Made by a program: the position numbers and the translations under genes. Below are positions 53,500 through 62,074 of a DNA stretch of 64,000 nt, one piece after another (position 1 is the stretch's first letter; every line of letters begins with the position of its first letter). The DNA comes from Plasmodiophora brassicae (lineage: Eukaryota > Endomyxa > Phytomyxea > Plasmodiophorida > Plasmodiophoridae), in NCBI GenBank assembly GCA_039704465.1, contig JASFAU010000004.1:496001-560000 (forward strand). Direction: 5' to 3'. Under the pieces are notes generated by a model that was not told the origin of the DNA, made no database searches, and saw only the letters and a list, made by a program, of their open reading frames with translations.

Positions 53500-53640
53500 C
53501 TCATGCCATCACGAGACTGGATTCGCAACAGGTCATCAAGAGATCGCCCGTCCAGACGCCAGTATGTTGAGGGTGACTGCGTTGACGACTACAACGATGC
53601 CCCGTACTAGTCCTGCCCACAAGCTGCTGGATAAAACATG
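53500..53640 (+). pseudogene. decayed third PHD-gene copy
   Basis: Between the two PHD genes the plus strand keeps VDDYNDAPY followed by a stop and SCP, matching the IDDYDGDTPYSCPRC end of the upstream PHD gene (about 30 of 36 bases alike). The upstream zinc ligands are not recognisable. A frame from 53344 ends at this stop. It fits the remains of a third tandem member, truncated and mutated. Confidence 0.5.
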
Positions 53641-53910
53641 GCTGTTCTGGCTGTCTTACATATACGAATAAATAGCATGTGATGTGCTTGACATGGCAGC
53701 CTCGGGGTCAATACGGCCGAGTGTTCTCTGATGTGCGGTCAGACCGAGACTTCTTTCACCGTCGCTGACTGACCTTCGCAGATTTTCGTTCTATATTTAG
53801 GATGGCAAGGTCACTTGGTCTGGCGGATGGCGCTGACGTTCGCGATCCATTCAGATAATCGCTGCCCAGGGCACAGGCCGACCAACTACACGTCCTACTC
53901 ATTAGCCGCG

Positions 53911-54678
53911 ATGCGGACGACATCTGCATTTTCCATTAGGCGTACCGTGAGTGTACTGCTGCTAACGCTCCTCGTAGCAGTCGACGTCGCTGCACCGACA
54001 CCAGATCATGATGTTTCAAAGGCCACGCCCCATCCAGACCTTGACAGCTTCGAGTTAGACCCGGATCTGAACAACATTGCGCAGGCGTTGGACGAAATCA
54101 TGCATCAATATGATGCATTTGCCGGGACGCGTCGCAAACAGGCAGATAAGCGTCTGCTTCCAGATGACAACGAGTCACTCGGCAAGGACCAACAGCTGCG
54201 GGCACCTTCTCATGTTGGTGACTATCAAACGACACGTGGCCTGCAACAGCCGCCACCTCAACAGCAAAAACTAAAGTCCCAATTCGACGTCCTCGACGAC
54301 CTGGTGAAGACGGTCCATCAAATGCCCCACCATCCTCACGTAAGCAGGAAGGTTCGTCCCCTCGATCTAGCACCGACCGTTCCCAAACGCGTGCGTCAAC
54401 GAGGACGACCGCGGAAGAATTCCAAGCAGGACCTGATCCGGGCAATGCGTAACGTGCAAATGGAAGACCCAGGTCGTGATCCTGTTTCAAAGATTAAGAG
54501 ACGCCGTGTCGTGCGGACAGGCAAGGATGACAAGTATTGCATCTGCAATGGACGAGATGACGGGCGTGACATGATTCAGTGCGACACCTGTGAAGGCTGG
54601 TTCCACGACGACTGTGTCGGGGTTGACGTTGCCGCCTACGATGAAGACGACCCGTACAAGTGCCCTCGTTGTCAATAA
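53911..54678 (+). CDS. signal-peptide PHD-finger protein 2 with AT-hook
   Basis: ATG 53911 gives 255 residues. The start MRTTSAFSIRRTVSVLLLTL, with LVAVDVAAP next, is a signal peptide. A helical segment (NNIAQALDEIMHQYD) and a Gln/Pro linker follow, then VPKRVRQRGRPRKNSKQ, an AT-hook core RGRPRK at 164-169, and KIKRRRVVR at 194-202. The PHD finger occupies 206-255: C210, C212, C224, C227, H232, C235, C251, C254 with W230 in CEGWFHDDC. About 60% of the PHD residues match its upstream paralogue, while the rest of the proteins has diverged. The AT-hook binds the minor groove of AT-rich DNA in other proteins. A longer frame from 53815 exists, but lacks the signal. Confidence 0.8.
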   Translation: MRTTSAFSIRRTVSVLLLTLLVAVDVAAPTPDHDVSKATPHPDLDSFELDPDLNNIAQALDEIMHQYDAFAGTRRKQADKRLLPDDNESLGKDQQLRAPSHVGDYQTTRGLQQPPPQQQKLKSQFDVLDDLVKTVHQMPHHPHVSRKVRPLDLAPTVPKRVRQRGRPRKNSKQDLIRAMRNVQMEDPGRDPVSKIKRRRVVRTGKDDKYCICNGRDDGRDMIQCDTCEGWFHDDCVGVDVAAYDEDDPYKCPRCQ

Positions 54679-54888
54679 TTCATTGACCCTTCTTGTAAAT
54701 CCATAAACCGTATTACGTTGACGTTAACCACCTCGATGGACTATAGGTTCTTGTAGTTCCCTGGCCGCCTTGCTCTACGGGATCTCCAACTGAGTGCTGG
54801 GGACTCTTTCAACTATGGTGTATTCCAATGCCCAGGCCAGTGGTCTCCCAATGGATACTCGCATACGCGTCGAACCTACGTGGCAGAA

Positions 54889-55743
54889 ATGATGACCATG
54901 GTTCCTGATGGATCGGCAATCATGTATGCAGGTCGTACTGAAATCGAGCCGTTGCGCTGGACAGGCGCGCCCTTAAATCGCCTTCGTTCATGCCGACTCG
55001 ATCCAGGGTGTTGCACCACGGTCATGGACGATATAGTTCCAGCGGTCCAAAGATATTTGGACCACAATTGCCCGCCTCGCCAACGAGGGCGCTCGATACT
55101 CAACTTGGCGTTTGACAACATTTCGAATGTGGCAAGCGACGACGATCTGGTTGGTACTAACGATGATCTTATAATGAGGCGTTCCGGTAAAGTGTCGGCA
55201 GCAGCGGCAGACGAAGTGCAGGCCCGGGTGGAGGCGCTGCTTCGTCAAGTCGAAGATCGACGTGTGCCAGTTCGAAGGAAGCACGACGAGTCGCAGAAGG
55301 AGCTGCGGCGGGCGGTGTGGAAGCATTCAGCTGGGTGCCATCACAAACCCGACCTCGTCGCCACCGAGGTCGAAGCGATCCGTGCAACGAAGGACCGGCA
55401 CCGTACGACATTCAAGGCGCTGAGACGGGTCACCAACGTTGGAGTGACCGAAGATCACCCGCCTGCAACCGGCCAGCGTGACGTACCGAACAGTTGGCTG
55501 GACGGGCACCGGGCAGATATCGACCAGCGGCCGCCGATCGCAAGCCCGACGACCCGCGTCGAAGGGCGCCTTTGGCGTCAGAGTGTCGCTAGTGCATCGT
55601 TCTACACCGAGATACCGTCTCTGCCGAATTCGCACCCCAGACCGGACGAACCTCCCGCCGTCGCCATCAACGAGTCGCTGTGGGCGGCCGCTGTCCAACG
55701 ATCGAAACACACTGGTCGAAATACAACAGGCTCGTCCAGTTAG
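54889..55743 (+). CDS. hypothetical protein in the repeat-rich region
   Basis: An uninterrupted frame of 285 codons from ATG 54889. It contains LNLAFDNISNVASDDDLV and DEVQARVEALLRQVEDRRV, a helix-rich central part with many charged residues (QKELRRAVWKH), and a Ser/Thr-rich tail. No domain recognised. Position after the PHD genes and before the mobile-element remnants suggests it could be part of the same accessory island. An overlapping minus-strand frame in its 3' part belongs to a repeat fragment. Confidence 0.45.
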   Translation: MMTMVPDGSAIMYAGRTEIEPLRWTGAPLNRLRSCRLDPGCCTTVMDDIVPAVQRYLDHNCPPRQRGRSILNLAFDNISNVASDDDLVGTNDDLIMRRSGKVSAAAADEVQARVEALLRQVEDRRVPVRRKHDESQKELRRAVWKHSAGCHHKPDLVATEVEAIRATKDRHRTTFKALRRVTNVGVTEDHPPATGQRDVPNSWLDGHRADIDQRPPIASPTTRVEGRLWRQSVASASFYTEIPSLPNSHPRPDEPPAVAINESLWAAAVQRSKHTGRNTTGSSS

Positions 55744-55875
55744 CTGCCTTATAGGTGGGTAGGTGGCCGCGAGGCCCTCGAGCCGAACCCGCCCCCTCAC
55801 AGCCGACACCCATTGGTACTTCGTACAGGGTTGGTACACCGTGCCGACATACGACACCGCCTTTATGAGCCGCCC

Positions 55876-56097
55876 GTCGTTGAGACGTGGCAGGGATGGG
55901 GATTTCTTCGCCAATGTATACCGGCCGTTCCTTCTGGACACAATCGATGCGGAATATCCGTTGGCCTTGGCTTCTGACATTGGGGTACGTAATATATAGC
56001 CTCGGGGCCCGAGGACAAGACGTCAGCGGCGCCGTCAATGCCAGAGCCAAGGCCAATGGATATTCCACATCGTCTGTGTCGATCGACACAGACGATG
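55876..56097. repeat. two inverted fragments of a repetitive element, with 30-bp palindrome
   Basis: A minus-strand copy (55876-55980, peptide AKANGYSASIVSRRNGRYTL) and a plus-strand partial copy (about 56030-56097, AKANGYSTSSV) face each other; a third copy is at about 61230-61345 (DKANGYSTSSVYRRNGQYIL). The second ends in a perfect 30-bp palindrome at 56068-56097. NGYxxxxxYRRxNG resembles the conserved NGYP..YRRR block of Helitron Rep-helicases, so this may be a fragment of the same kind of element as the helicase remnant at 57.7 kb (tentative). Confidence 0.5.
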
Positions 56098-56823
56098 GGC
56101 TAGACTGGACCGCCCAACTAGGTAGGCCACGAGAGCAGCTCGATGGTTTGTAGACCGGACCGCCGCCACGAGAGCAGCTGCTCGTGGCCTAGTTGGGCGG
56201 TCCGGTCTACACGGTAATGGTTTATCGAACCGTGTGCGTGCTTGTCCGTCAACCTCAGGGCGGCCGTACACGTGGCGACATAGCGACGACACGGCGCCGG
56301 TCCGGCTCATCGGGTCCCCAGACGGCGCGACGGTCCCGTCCCGGACGCATCTTGTGGAACACCCATTGTGTTCGATCAGGGCGGCAGAAGGCGTACGACG
56401 AACACAAGCGGGAACCTGGACCGTCGCCCTGGGGACCCTGCGCTGCTGATCAGATGGGCGGTCCCGTTGCGCGTCACGCCCAGCACTCGAACGCGCGTCG
56501 CTCGCGGCAGGCGACTTGCTCATCTCGGGACCTGATGGCGCCAGGATCGGCGTGCGCGAGTTCGACGACGACCGACTGGCTTTGGCATCGAGGAGGCCGC
56601 CCTTACCGTGAAACAGCCTTCCGTGTTCCGTCAGGGAGTCCCAATCAAACGGTAGAATATCTATCCGTGTGTCCGCGACAAAGGCATCACCGACTCGCGT
56701 CCGAGATTCCAAATCAAGCTCCGACTGGGAGAGTCGGTCCATGGGTGTTGCGCCACTGCCAACGGGCAACGCGACTGCGACTGTCTGCGCCCGCCCGCCA
56801 CTGAAGACCGTCACTGCGCGCAC
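56035..56823 (-). pseudogene. unit gene X, copy 1
   Basis: The first 60 or so residues from ATG 56821-56823 (VAVALPVGSGATPMDRLSQS, ELDLESRTRVGDAFVADT) match gene X copies at 59137-59448 and 60801-61037; downstream the frame is Ser/Arg-rich and looks like an antisense reading. The opposite strand of the same piece is also open, so the coding strand is not certain. Gene X is always paired, head to head, with gene Y. No domain recognised. Confidence 0.35.
56101..56209. repeat. gapped inverted repeat
   Basis: Arms 56101-56140 and 56176-56209 are imperfect reverse complements (a few-base deletion in the right arm); both carry CCGCCCAACTA or its complement. A direct repeat of part of the left arm lies in the gap. 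It directly follows the 30-bp palindrome. Confidence 0.7.
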
Positions 56824-57810
56824 TGTGAAAGAGCCCTCATTCAGCGCATTCCTTGAGAGCCCGACGACGCCGCGTGGCGCGTCGCCCGCATAATGTTCTT
56901 GGTGAGTACACGTTTACACCGGCGCGTTACCAAGAAGATGCAGGACCGAGAATCGCTGGAGCGGGCGCGCGATGAAGCCTTTGCGCGGGCCGACGAGGCT
57001 GGCAGCCGCATCCTCCGTCAATTCGCCGCGCAGGCACCGCACGAACGGTGTTCGAAACAAGAAGTCTTCGCCCAGCTGTTGTCGTTGTTCGATCCGAGCG
57101 TGTTCACGAGCGAAGCCGCCGACGGTGCGGTCCGCATGCTGTGGGCACACGTCTTGCCTGGCGTTCGCGCGCCGTCGCCGTCGTCGACGAGTCCTCAGCC
57201 GCCCTCATCACCGTGAAGCGGGCAACACACGAACGCTACACGAACGCAGACCACTGCGTGGAACGCGATGTATCACAACAACGGGAGTGATCCTGAGTGC
57301 TCGGTAAGGTCGCGTGGCCACCTTCGCACGCGACACGACCTAGAAAATCTGGCTCGCGATCAGGGACGCGTGCTGAGTGCAGATCAGGGACGCATGCTGG
57401 GTGTAGTCGGCACGACACCTCGACGGACGCTGATATTGCAGACGCAGATCTGTAGTGGCACTAGTGAGTTAGGGGCGTACTAGCGGTTGGGGTCCACGTT
57501 GCTTCAATTAAATCCCACGAGTCGTTTCATATACATATCGTCTGATAGTGGGTCAGCCCCACCGACATGGCGACGACTTGAGGAATGCTCAGTGCAGACT
57601 AGATACGGGGCTGGAGGACGTCACTGTTTGCCACAGTGTGCATGAACCCCAAAAATGCAGTGTCAGAGGGCCTAACTCCTGCCCGTATCTATCCATGCAC
57701 TGCCCCGATGGCTCAATCGCAGACTTCGCGAAAGACGACATTCTTCATCTTGACGATCGGTTTGCCAGTGTTGTCGTCGACCCTGATGTTTTCCTGATGT
57801 TTTCTGGGTG
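56640..57810 (+). repeat. diverged direct copy of the inverted-repeat unit
   Basis: Across 56640-57810 the order gene X (minus), gene Y (plus), a conserved 115-bp block (57546-57660, with GACGTCACTGTTTG and TGTGCATGAACCCC) and the end of a helicase frame (minus) is the same as in the right half of the large inverted repeat at 60.1-61.0 kb. This copy is older, as substitutions and small indels are spread throughout. Confidence 0.75.
56893..57216 (+). CDS. unit gene Y, copy 1
   Basis: A 107-residue frame: KKMQDRESLERARDEAFARA (helical), then ILRQFAAQAPHERCSKQEVF, LLSLFDPSVF and MLWAHVLPGVR, with a Ser/Pro tail. It is about 70% identical to copies at 59501-59866 and 60383-60748, with changes spread as in a diverging protein-coding gene. 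No signal peptide and no known domain. ATG lies 69 bp from the start of the divergent gene X. Confidence 0.5.
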   Translation: MFLVSTRLHRRVTKKMQDRESLERARDEAFARADEAGSRILRQFAAQAPHERCSKQEVFAQLLSLFDPSVFTSEAADGAVRMLWAHVLPGVRAPSPSSTSPQPPSSP

Positions 57811-58300
57811 ACGGCAACGGGACAGGGCCACGTACAGCTGACTGTGGCTGAACACTTCTTGGCCAAGCTATACGCCAACCCGACCGAACGACTGGCCCTG
57901 AGCCTTGCTGGTCGTCAGCGAATTAGGCGCCCGTGACGGGGAGATGCCTCCTGCACAGGGTAAACTGGAGTCGTTGTCTGTGGAACGCATGGTGATCCCG
58001 GGATGCGGACATCTTGACCATCGAATCGTCCGTTAACGATAGTGGCGACGAGAACGGACCTGTGCACCTATTTACCCGCATGCGTGTGCCATTACAGTGG
58101 CCCCTGGCAGGGGGCAGGGGGCGGGGTTCAGGTTCCTCAGCGGCATGACGTATCCCCCAGTTTTCAGGTCCAAATGGTGTGGAGCCACACCACTTGGGAG
58201 AAGGGAGTTAAGAAACTCTATCGGGTATAGGGCAGCGTCATCGTCGTCAGCGACCTTGTCGGCGTTGTAGATGGAGTTGTTCTCACCAGGAGGTAGGACC
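57718..58300 (-). pseudogene. remnant of PIF1/Helitron-type helicase, C-terminal part
   Basis: The minus strand encodes, with frame breaks, DDAALYPIEFLNSLLPSG, PHHLDLKTGGYVMPLRNLNP, then TTSKAQGQSFGRVGV, SHSQLYVALSR and finally TGKPIVKMKNVVFREVCD before a stop. These are the C-terminal motifs (V and VI and the closing block) of the PIF1 superfamily helicase as found in Helitron Rep-helicases and PIF1-like genes. Stops and shifts show it is not functional. It is truncated at about 58300, just before the plus-strand gene at 58336. The N-terminal helicase or Rep part is not in the window. Confidence 0.75.
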
Positions 58301-58335
58301 CGTGCGGCGAGGCCAGCCGAATTGCGCCCCGGACG

Positions 58336-59218
58336 ATGGCGGATGTCACTGCAAGGTTGGTATCGGCGCTGGTGACGCGCCTGTCGCCCGAAGGCGCCGA
58401 TGAGACCACTCGGCGAGAGCGGGCGCTGCTGGCGGTTCGCCTGCTGTGCAGTCGGATTCGCCCCCGGGTGTCGCTGGACCCGGTTCATGTCCGGCATCTG
58501 ATCGCGTCGTTGCGTAAGGGCGCCCATCGGATGCAGGCTGTTGGTGCTCACTAGCCTGTGCCTAGTTGCCAGGAACCGCATCAGCACGATTGCCTTCGAT
58601 GAACTATTCGAGAAGCTGATGCGGATGCGCGTCATTGAGCATAAGGCGTCCGTGCTGTACTTGATGTACGGCCTGCCCCGCACTGGAACGCGTGACGCTC
58701 GCGGCAGCGACTTGCTCATCTCAGGACTGGAACACGGTTCAGAATCGAACATCTTCTCTGCGAACATCGGCGTGCGTGCGTTCGACGGCGACCGGATGGC
58801 CTTGGCGTTGGGGCGGCCGTCAACGCTGGCGGGAGGACGCGGCGGCGCTCGTAACGACAACGGGCGCGACGCGCGAACGTTGGAACGATCACTGGCATTT
58901 CTTATGACCGACAGATCCCCAAAGAGCACCCGAACAACAATGGCGAAAGAATCGACGTCGTCCGGCTTCGAGCCGTACGTGTTCTGGCAGTGGGACGTTC
59001 TCTTCATGGCAAACGCACTCTCGTCGACTCCCGATGCAGCGCCTTTTAGGACGGACAGCGCACGCCAGGGGTCAATTACGTCGTTGACGAACAGAATTCG
59101 TGACCCCGCAGGACGATCAGCCCTGGCGAGCGCTCATTATCCACTGAGTAAGTTCTGTGGGCAGAACGAAACCGTGCAACAACATAAAACGTCAAACAGA
59201 TCGCTGCAATCCTCATAA
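58336..59218 (+). CDS. hypothetical gene in repeat unit (gene Z)
   Basis: ATG 58336 begins MADVTARLVSALVTRLSPEG, then RRERALLAVRLLCSRIRPRV and VRHLIASLRKGAHRMQ. A second plus frame continues NRISTIAFDELFEKLMRM and SDLLISGLEHG, IGVRAFDGDRMALALGRP. A shift near 58550 is required; the only GT..AG span is about 22 bp, shorter than other introns here, so it may be a pseudogene. A related block (GDLLISG, IGVREFDDDRLALASRRP) is in the copy-1 unit near 56515-56610. No domain recognised; a minus-strand reading across it is a shadow. Confidence 0.4.
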
Positions 59219-59448
59219 AACGTTCGTACCGCAAAACAGCCTTCTGTCACCGAGTCCCAGTCAAACGGCCCCTGTGTGTCCGCGACAAAGGCATCAGCGA
59301 CTCGGGTCCGATATTCCAAATCAAGCTCTGACTGGGAGAGTCGGTCCATGCGTGCAGCGCGACTGCCAACGGGCAACGCGACTGCAACTGCCTGTGACTG
59401 CCCGCCACAGGGAAGCTCACACTGCGCGCACTGCGTAAGAGCCCTCAT
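59137..59448 (-). CDS. unit gene X, copy 2
   Basis: Starts MRALTQCAQCELPCGGQSQ, then MDRLSQSELDLEYRTRV and ADAFVADTQGPFDWDSVTEG; the last 30 residues are outside the repeat arm and not conserved. Divergent partner of gene Y copy 2, only 52 bp between the two starts. Possibly a 5' fragment. Confidence 0.35.
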   Translation of the reverse strand: MRALTQCAQCELPCGGQSQAVAVALPVGSRAARMDRLSQSELDLEYRTRVADAFVADTQGPFDWDSVTEGCFAVRTFYEDCSDLFDVLCCCTVSFCPQNLLSG

Positions 59449-60087
59449 TCAGCGCATTCCTTGAGAGCCCGACGACGCCGGGTGGCGCGTCGCCCCCATA
59501 ATGTTCGTGGTGAGTGCAAGTTTGCACAGGCGTGTCGCCAAGAAGATGCAGGATAGAGAGGCGTCGGAGCGGGCGCGCGAAGAAGCAATTGCGCGGGCCG
59601 CCTTGGCCGGAAGTCGCATCCTCCGCCAGTTCGCATCCCAGCTACCACGCGAGCGGTGCAGCAAGCAAGAGCTCTTTGCAGAGTTGTTGTCGCTCTACGA
59701 TCCGGTGTTGTTCACGAATGAAGCCGCCGATACCGCTGCCCGCACGCTGTGGGCGCACATCCTACCAGGCGTTCGCGCAAGGTCGCCGTCTTCGACCAGC
59801 CCGAAGCGGCCCTCCTTCCCCCAATCCCCGGCGGACGCTGATAGTATTCCTAGCGCAGATCTGTAGTGGCAATAGAGTTAGGGACGTACTAGCGGTCGGG
59901 GCTCGCTTTGCTTCGCCAATACATTCCTAGAATCGTCTCATTATCGGCTGATCGTGGGTCAGGCCCCTCCGATATGGCGACGATTTGACGAATGCGCAGT
60001 GCAGAATAGATACGAGCTGGGGGACGTCACTGTTTGGCACAGTGTGCATGAACCCCAAACATGCAGTTCCAGACCAGGGTCGCCGAC
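59196..60087. repeat. large inverted repeat, left arm
   Basis: Matches 60162-61054 as reverse complement over about 890 bp, nearly identical in the inner 650 bp (gene Y copies encode the same 121 residues) and with scattered differences toward the outer end. The 74-bp centre (60088-60161) is unique in this repeat. Judged by the order in the diverged copy at 56.6-57.8 kb, this arm is the inverted duplicate and the right arm plus centre is the original order. Confidence 0.92.
59501..59866 (+). CDS. unit gene Y, copy 2
   Basis: A 121-residue frame, MFVVSASLHRRVAKKMQDRE, ERAREEAIARAALAGSRILR, ERCSKQELFAELLSLYDPVL, AARTLWAHILPGVR, then a Ser/Pro tail. Identical in protein to copy 3 on the other arm. 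Confidence 0.5.
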   Translation: MFVVSASLHRRVAKKMQDREASERAREEAIARAALAGSRILRQFASQLPRERCSKQELFAELLSLYDPVLFTNEAADTAARTLWAHILPGVRARSPSSTSPKRPSFPQSPADADSIPSADL

Positions 60088-60155
60088 GGCACCGGCAAAC
60101 CGATCGCCAAGATGAAGAATGTCGCCTTCCGCGAAGTCGACCTCGAATTGAGCCA
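60078..60155 (+). pseudogene. helicase C-terminal tail in the centre of the inverted repeat
   Basis: The plus strand reads RVADGTGKPIAKMKNVAFRE then VD and a few more codons, matching the closing block of the helicase remnant (TGKPIVKMKNVVFREV at about 57720-57790). Only this last block remains. It ties the inverted repeat to the same element family. Confidence 0.65.
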
Positions 60156-60382
60156 CCGACAGTCGGCGACCCTGTTCTGGAACTGCATGTTTGGGGTTCA
60201 TGCACACTGTGCCAAACAGTGACGTCCCCCAGCTCGTATCTATTCTGCACTGCGCATTCGTCAAATCGTCGCCATATCGGAGGGGTCTGACCCACGATCA
60301 GCCGATAATGAGACGATTCTAGGAATGTATTGGCGAAGCAAAGCGAGCCCCGACCGCTAGTACGTCCCTAACTCTATTGCCA

Positions 60383-60748
60383 CTACAGATCTGCGCTAGG
60401 AATACTATCAGCGTCCGCCGGGGATTGGGGGAAGGAGGGCCGCTTCGGGCTGGTCGAAGACGGCGACCTTGCGCGAACGCCTGGTAGGATGTGCGCCCAC
60501 AGCGTGCGGGCAGCGGTATCGGCGGCTTCATTCGTGAACAACACCGGATCGTAGAGCGACAACAACTCTGCAAAGAGCTCTTGCTTGCTGCACCGCTCGC
60601 GTGGTAGCTGGGATGCGAACTGGCGGAGGATGCGACTTCCGGCCAAGGCGGCCCGCGCAATTGCTTCTTCGCGCGCCCGCTCCGACGCCTCTCTATCCTG
60701 CATCTTCTTGGCGACACGCCTGTGCAAACTTGCACTCACCACGAACAT
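60383..60748 (-). CDS. unit gene Y, copy 3
   Basis: Mirror copy of 59501-59866, encoding the same 121 residues. It is antisense to the adjoining helicase tail, as in copy 1. Confidence 0.5.
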   Translation of the reverse strand: MFVVSASLHRRVAKKMQDREASERAREEAIARAALAGSRILRQFASQLPRERCSKQELFAELLSLYDPVLFTNEAADTAARTLWAHILPGVRARSPSSTSPKRPSFPQSPADADSIPSADL

Positions 60749-60800
60749 TATGGGGGCGACGCGCCACCCGGCGTCGTCGGGCTCTCAAGGAATGCGCTGA

Positions 60801-61037
60801 ATGAGGGCTCTTACGCAGTGCGCGCAGTGTGAGCTTCCCTGTGGCGGGCAGTCACAGGCAGTCGCAGTCGCGTTGCCCATTGGCAGTCGCGCAGCACGCA
60901 TGGACCGATTTTCCCAGTCAGAGCTTGATTTGGAATATCGGACCCGAGTCGCTGATGCCTTTGTCGCGGACACACAGATACCGTTTGACTGGGACTCCGT
61001 GACAGAAGGCTGTTTTCCCGATACGAACGTTTTATGA
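60801..61037 (+). CDS. unit gene X, copy 3
   Basis: Starts MRALTQCAQCELPCGGQSQ like copy 2, with VALPIGSRAARMDRFSQSEL and ADAFVADTQIPFDWDSVTEG, and stops at 61035-61037 just before the arm ends. Short, 78 residues. Confidence 0.35.
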   Translation: MRALTQCAQCELPCGGQSQAVAVALPIGSRAARMDRFSQSELDLEYRTRVADAFVADTQIPFDWDSVTEGCFPDTNVL

Positions 61038-61059
61038 CGATCGCAGCGATCTGTGGGCC

Positions 61060-61190
61060 ACGTACAGCTGACCGGGGCTGAACACTTCGTGGTCAAGCTA
61101 GACGACAACCTGACCGAACGACTGGCCCTGAGGCTTGTTGGTCATCATAGCGAATTAGGCGCCCGTGATGCAGAGGGTCAGAGGAACGCC
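61060..61190 (-). pseudogene. second helicase fragment
   Basis: The minus strand carries MTNKPQGQSFGQVVV and DHEVFSPGQLYVA, the same motif pair as in the remnant at about 57860-57910 (TTSKAQGQSFGRVGV, VFSHSQLYVALSR), with stops between. It directly abuts the outer end of the right arm. Confidence 0.65.
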
Positions 61191-61229
61191 TGGTGGTCCG
61201 AGGGATGAGGACATCTTGTCCAGGCTATT

Positions 61230-61345
61230 ACCCCCAATGCCAGAAGACAAGGCCAACGGATATTCCACATCGTCTGTGTATAGAAGAAACGGCCAGTATA
61301 TATTGGCGAAGAATTCGCCGTCTGTCCAGACTCGTATGACAGAGG
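61230..61345 (+). repeat. third copy of the NGYS repeat fragment
   Basis: The plus strand reads DKANGYSTSSVYRRNGQYIL followed by AKNSPSVQTR. It is related to the two copies at 55876-56097 and lies on the far side of the element cluster, so these copies bracket the region 55.9-61.3 kb. Confidence 0.55.
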
Positions 61346-62074
61346 AACGCTGCTCTTGTTGTGCGATCGTTCGATGCCCCTCGTTTTCGGATTGGATATG
61401 AATATTTGTTTCGAGCGTAAAAGCGACTCGATGAACAGAACGCGTGAGAAACTTAAAATGCACGCTTGACAACGACAGGAGGACGACGGCACTGCGCTTG
61501 GCCGTTGCAAATGCCACCGACTTGCTGTTTTGGGTCCCTGGAATCGACGTCAACGCACGCGGCAGACATGTCATGGCGCCTCTGGATTCGGCTGGATCTA
61601 GTAGACATGGTGCCCTGCAGAAACTGTTTAATCGAATGATACCCGAGCGTGCGATGGGCCAAGGGTGCCGACACGACACCCTCAAGCATGGTTGCCGGGC
61701 ACGTGCCGGTACAGCGGAAAGGTGCACAGGCGGCTGTGCCGGCAACACGATCGGCCTGTACAGGCGCGAACATACCGCTGCGCAGAGCAGACGGCGGCAA
61801 GGGTATCTGCCAGCAACGTCGCCGCCCTCCCCAAATGTAAGCCGCGTGTCAGGCAGGAGCGTCACGGCAGCCGCTCGGCGATTCCAAATTCGCGAATGAG
61901 GTGCCCTTCGACAGCCGGTTGGTGCCACGTTTCACTTTGAATTCGTATTACCTAGTTACCGTGCGGTCTTTTGCAGGGGCGGCCGGAACCGATTCGGGCC
62001 TCCACGACCCTCCCAGCACGTCTTGTTCTATCGTGTCAGGCGTTTTTCGCCGGCCACTGTTACATGACGTCGTG
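61346..62074. other. 729 bp without a supportable gene
   Basis: Frames are open on both strands (plus 61444-61899, minus 61155-61928) but neither looks like a protein. It separates the repeat cluster from the ordinary WD40 and IFT88 genes. Confidence 0.4.

Larger units (their letters stand above)
60162..61054. repeat. large inverted repeat, right arm
   Basis: Reverse complement of 59196-60087. Outer-end differences include a short substitution in gene X (QIPFDWDS versus QGPFDWDS) and an altered 3' border near 61016. Confidence 0.92.

Noticed and set aside
58072..59007. 311-codon minus frame as one protein
   Set aside because: Only its last 50 residues are helicase-like; the rest is antisense to the plus gene at 58336, so it is not one gene.
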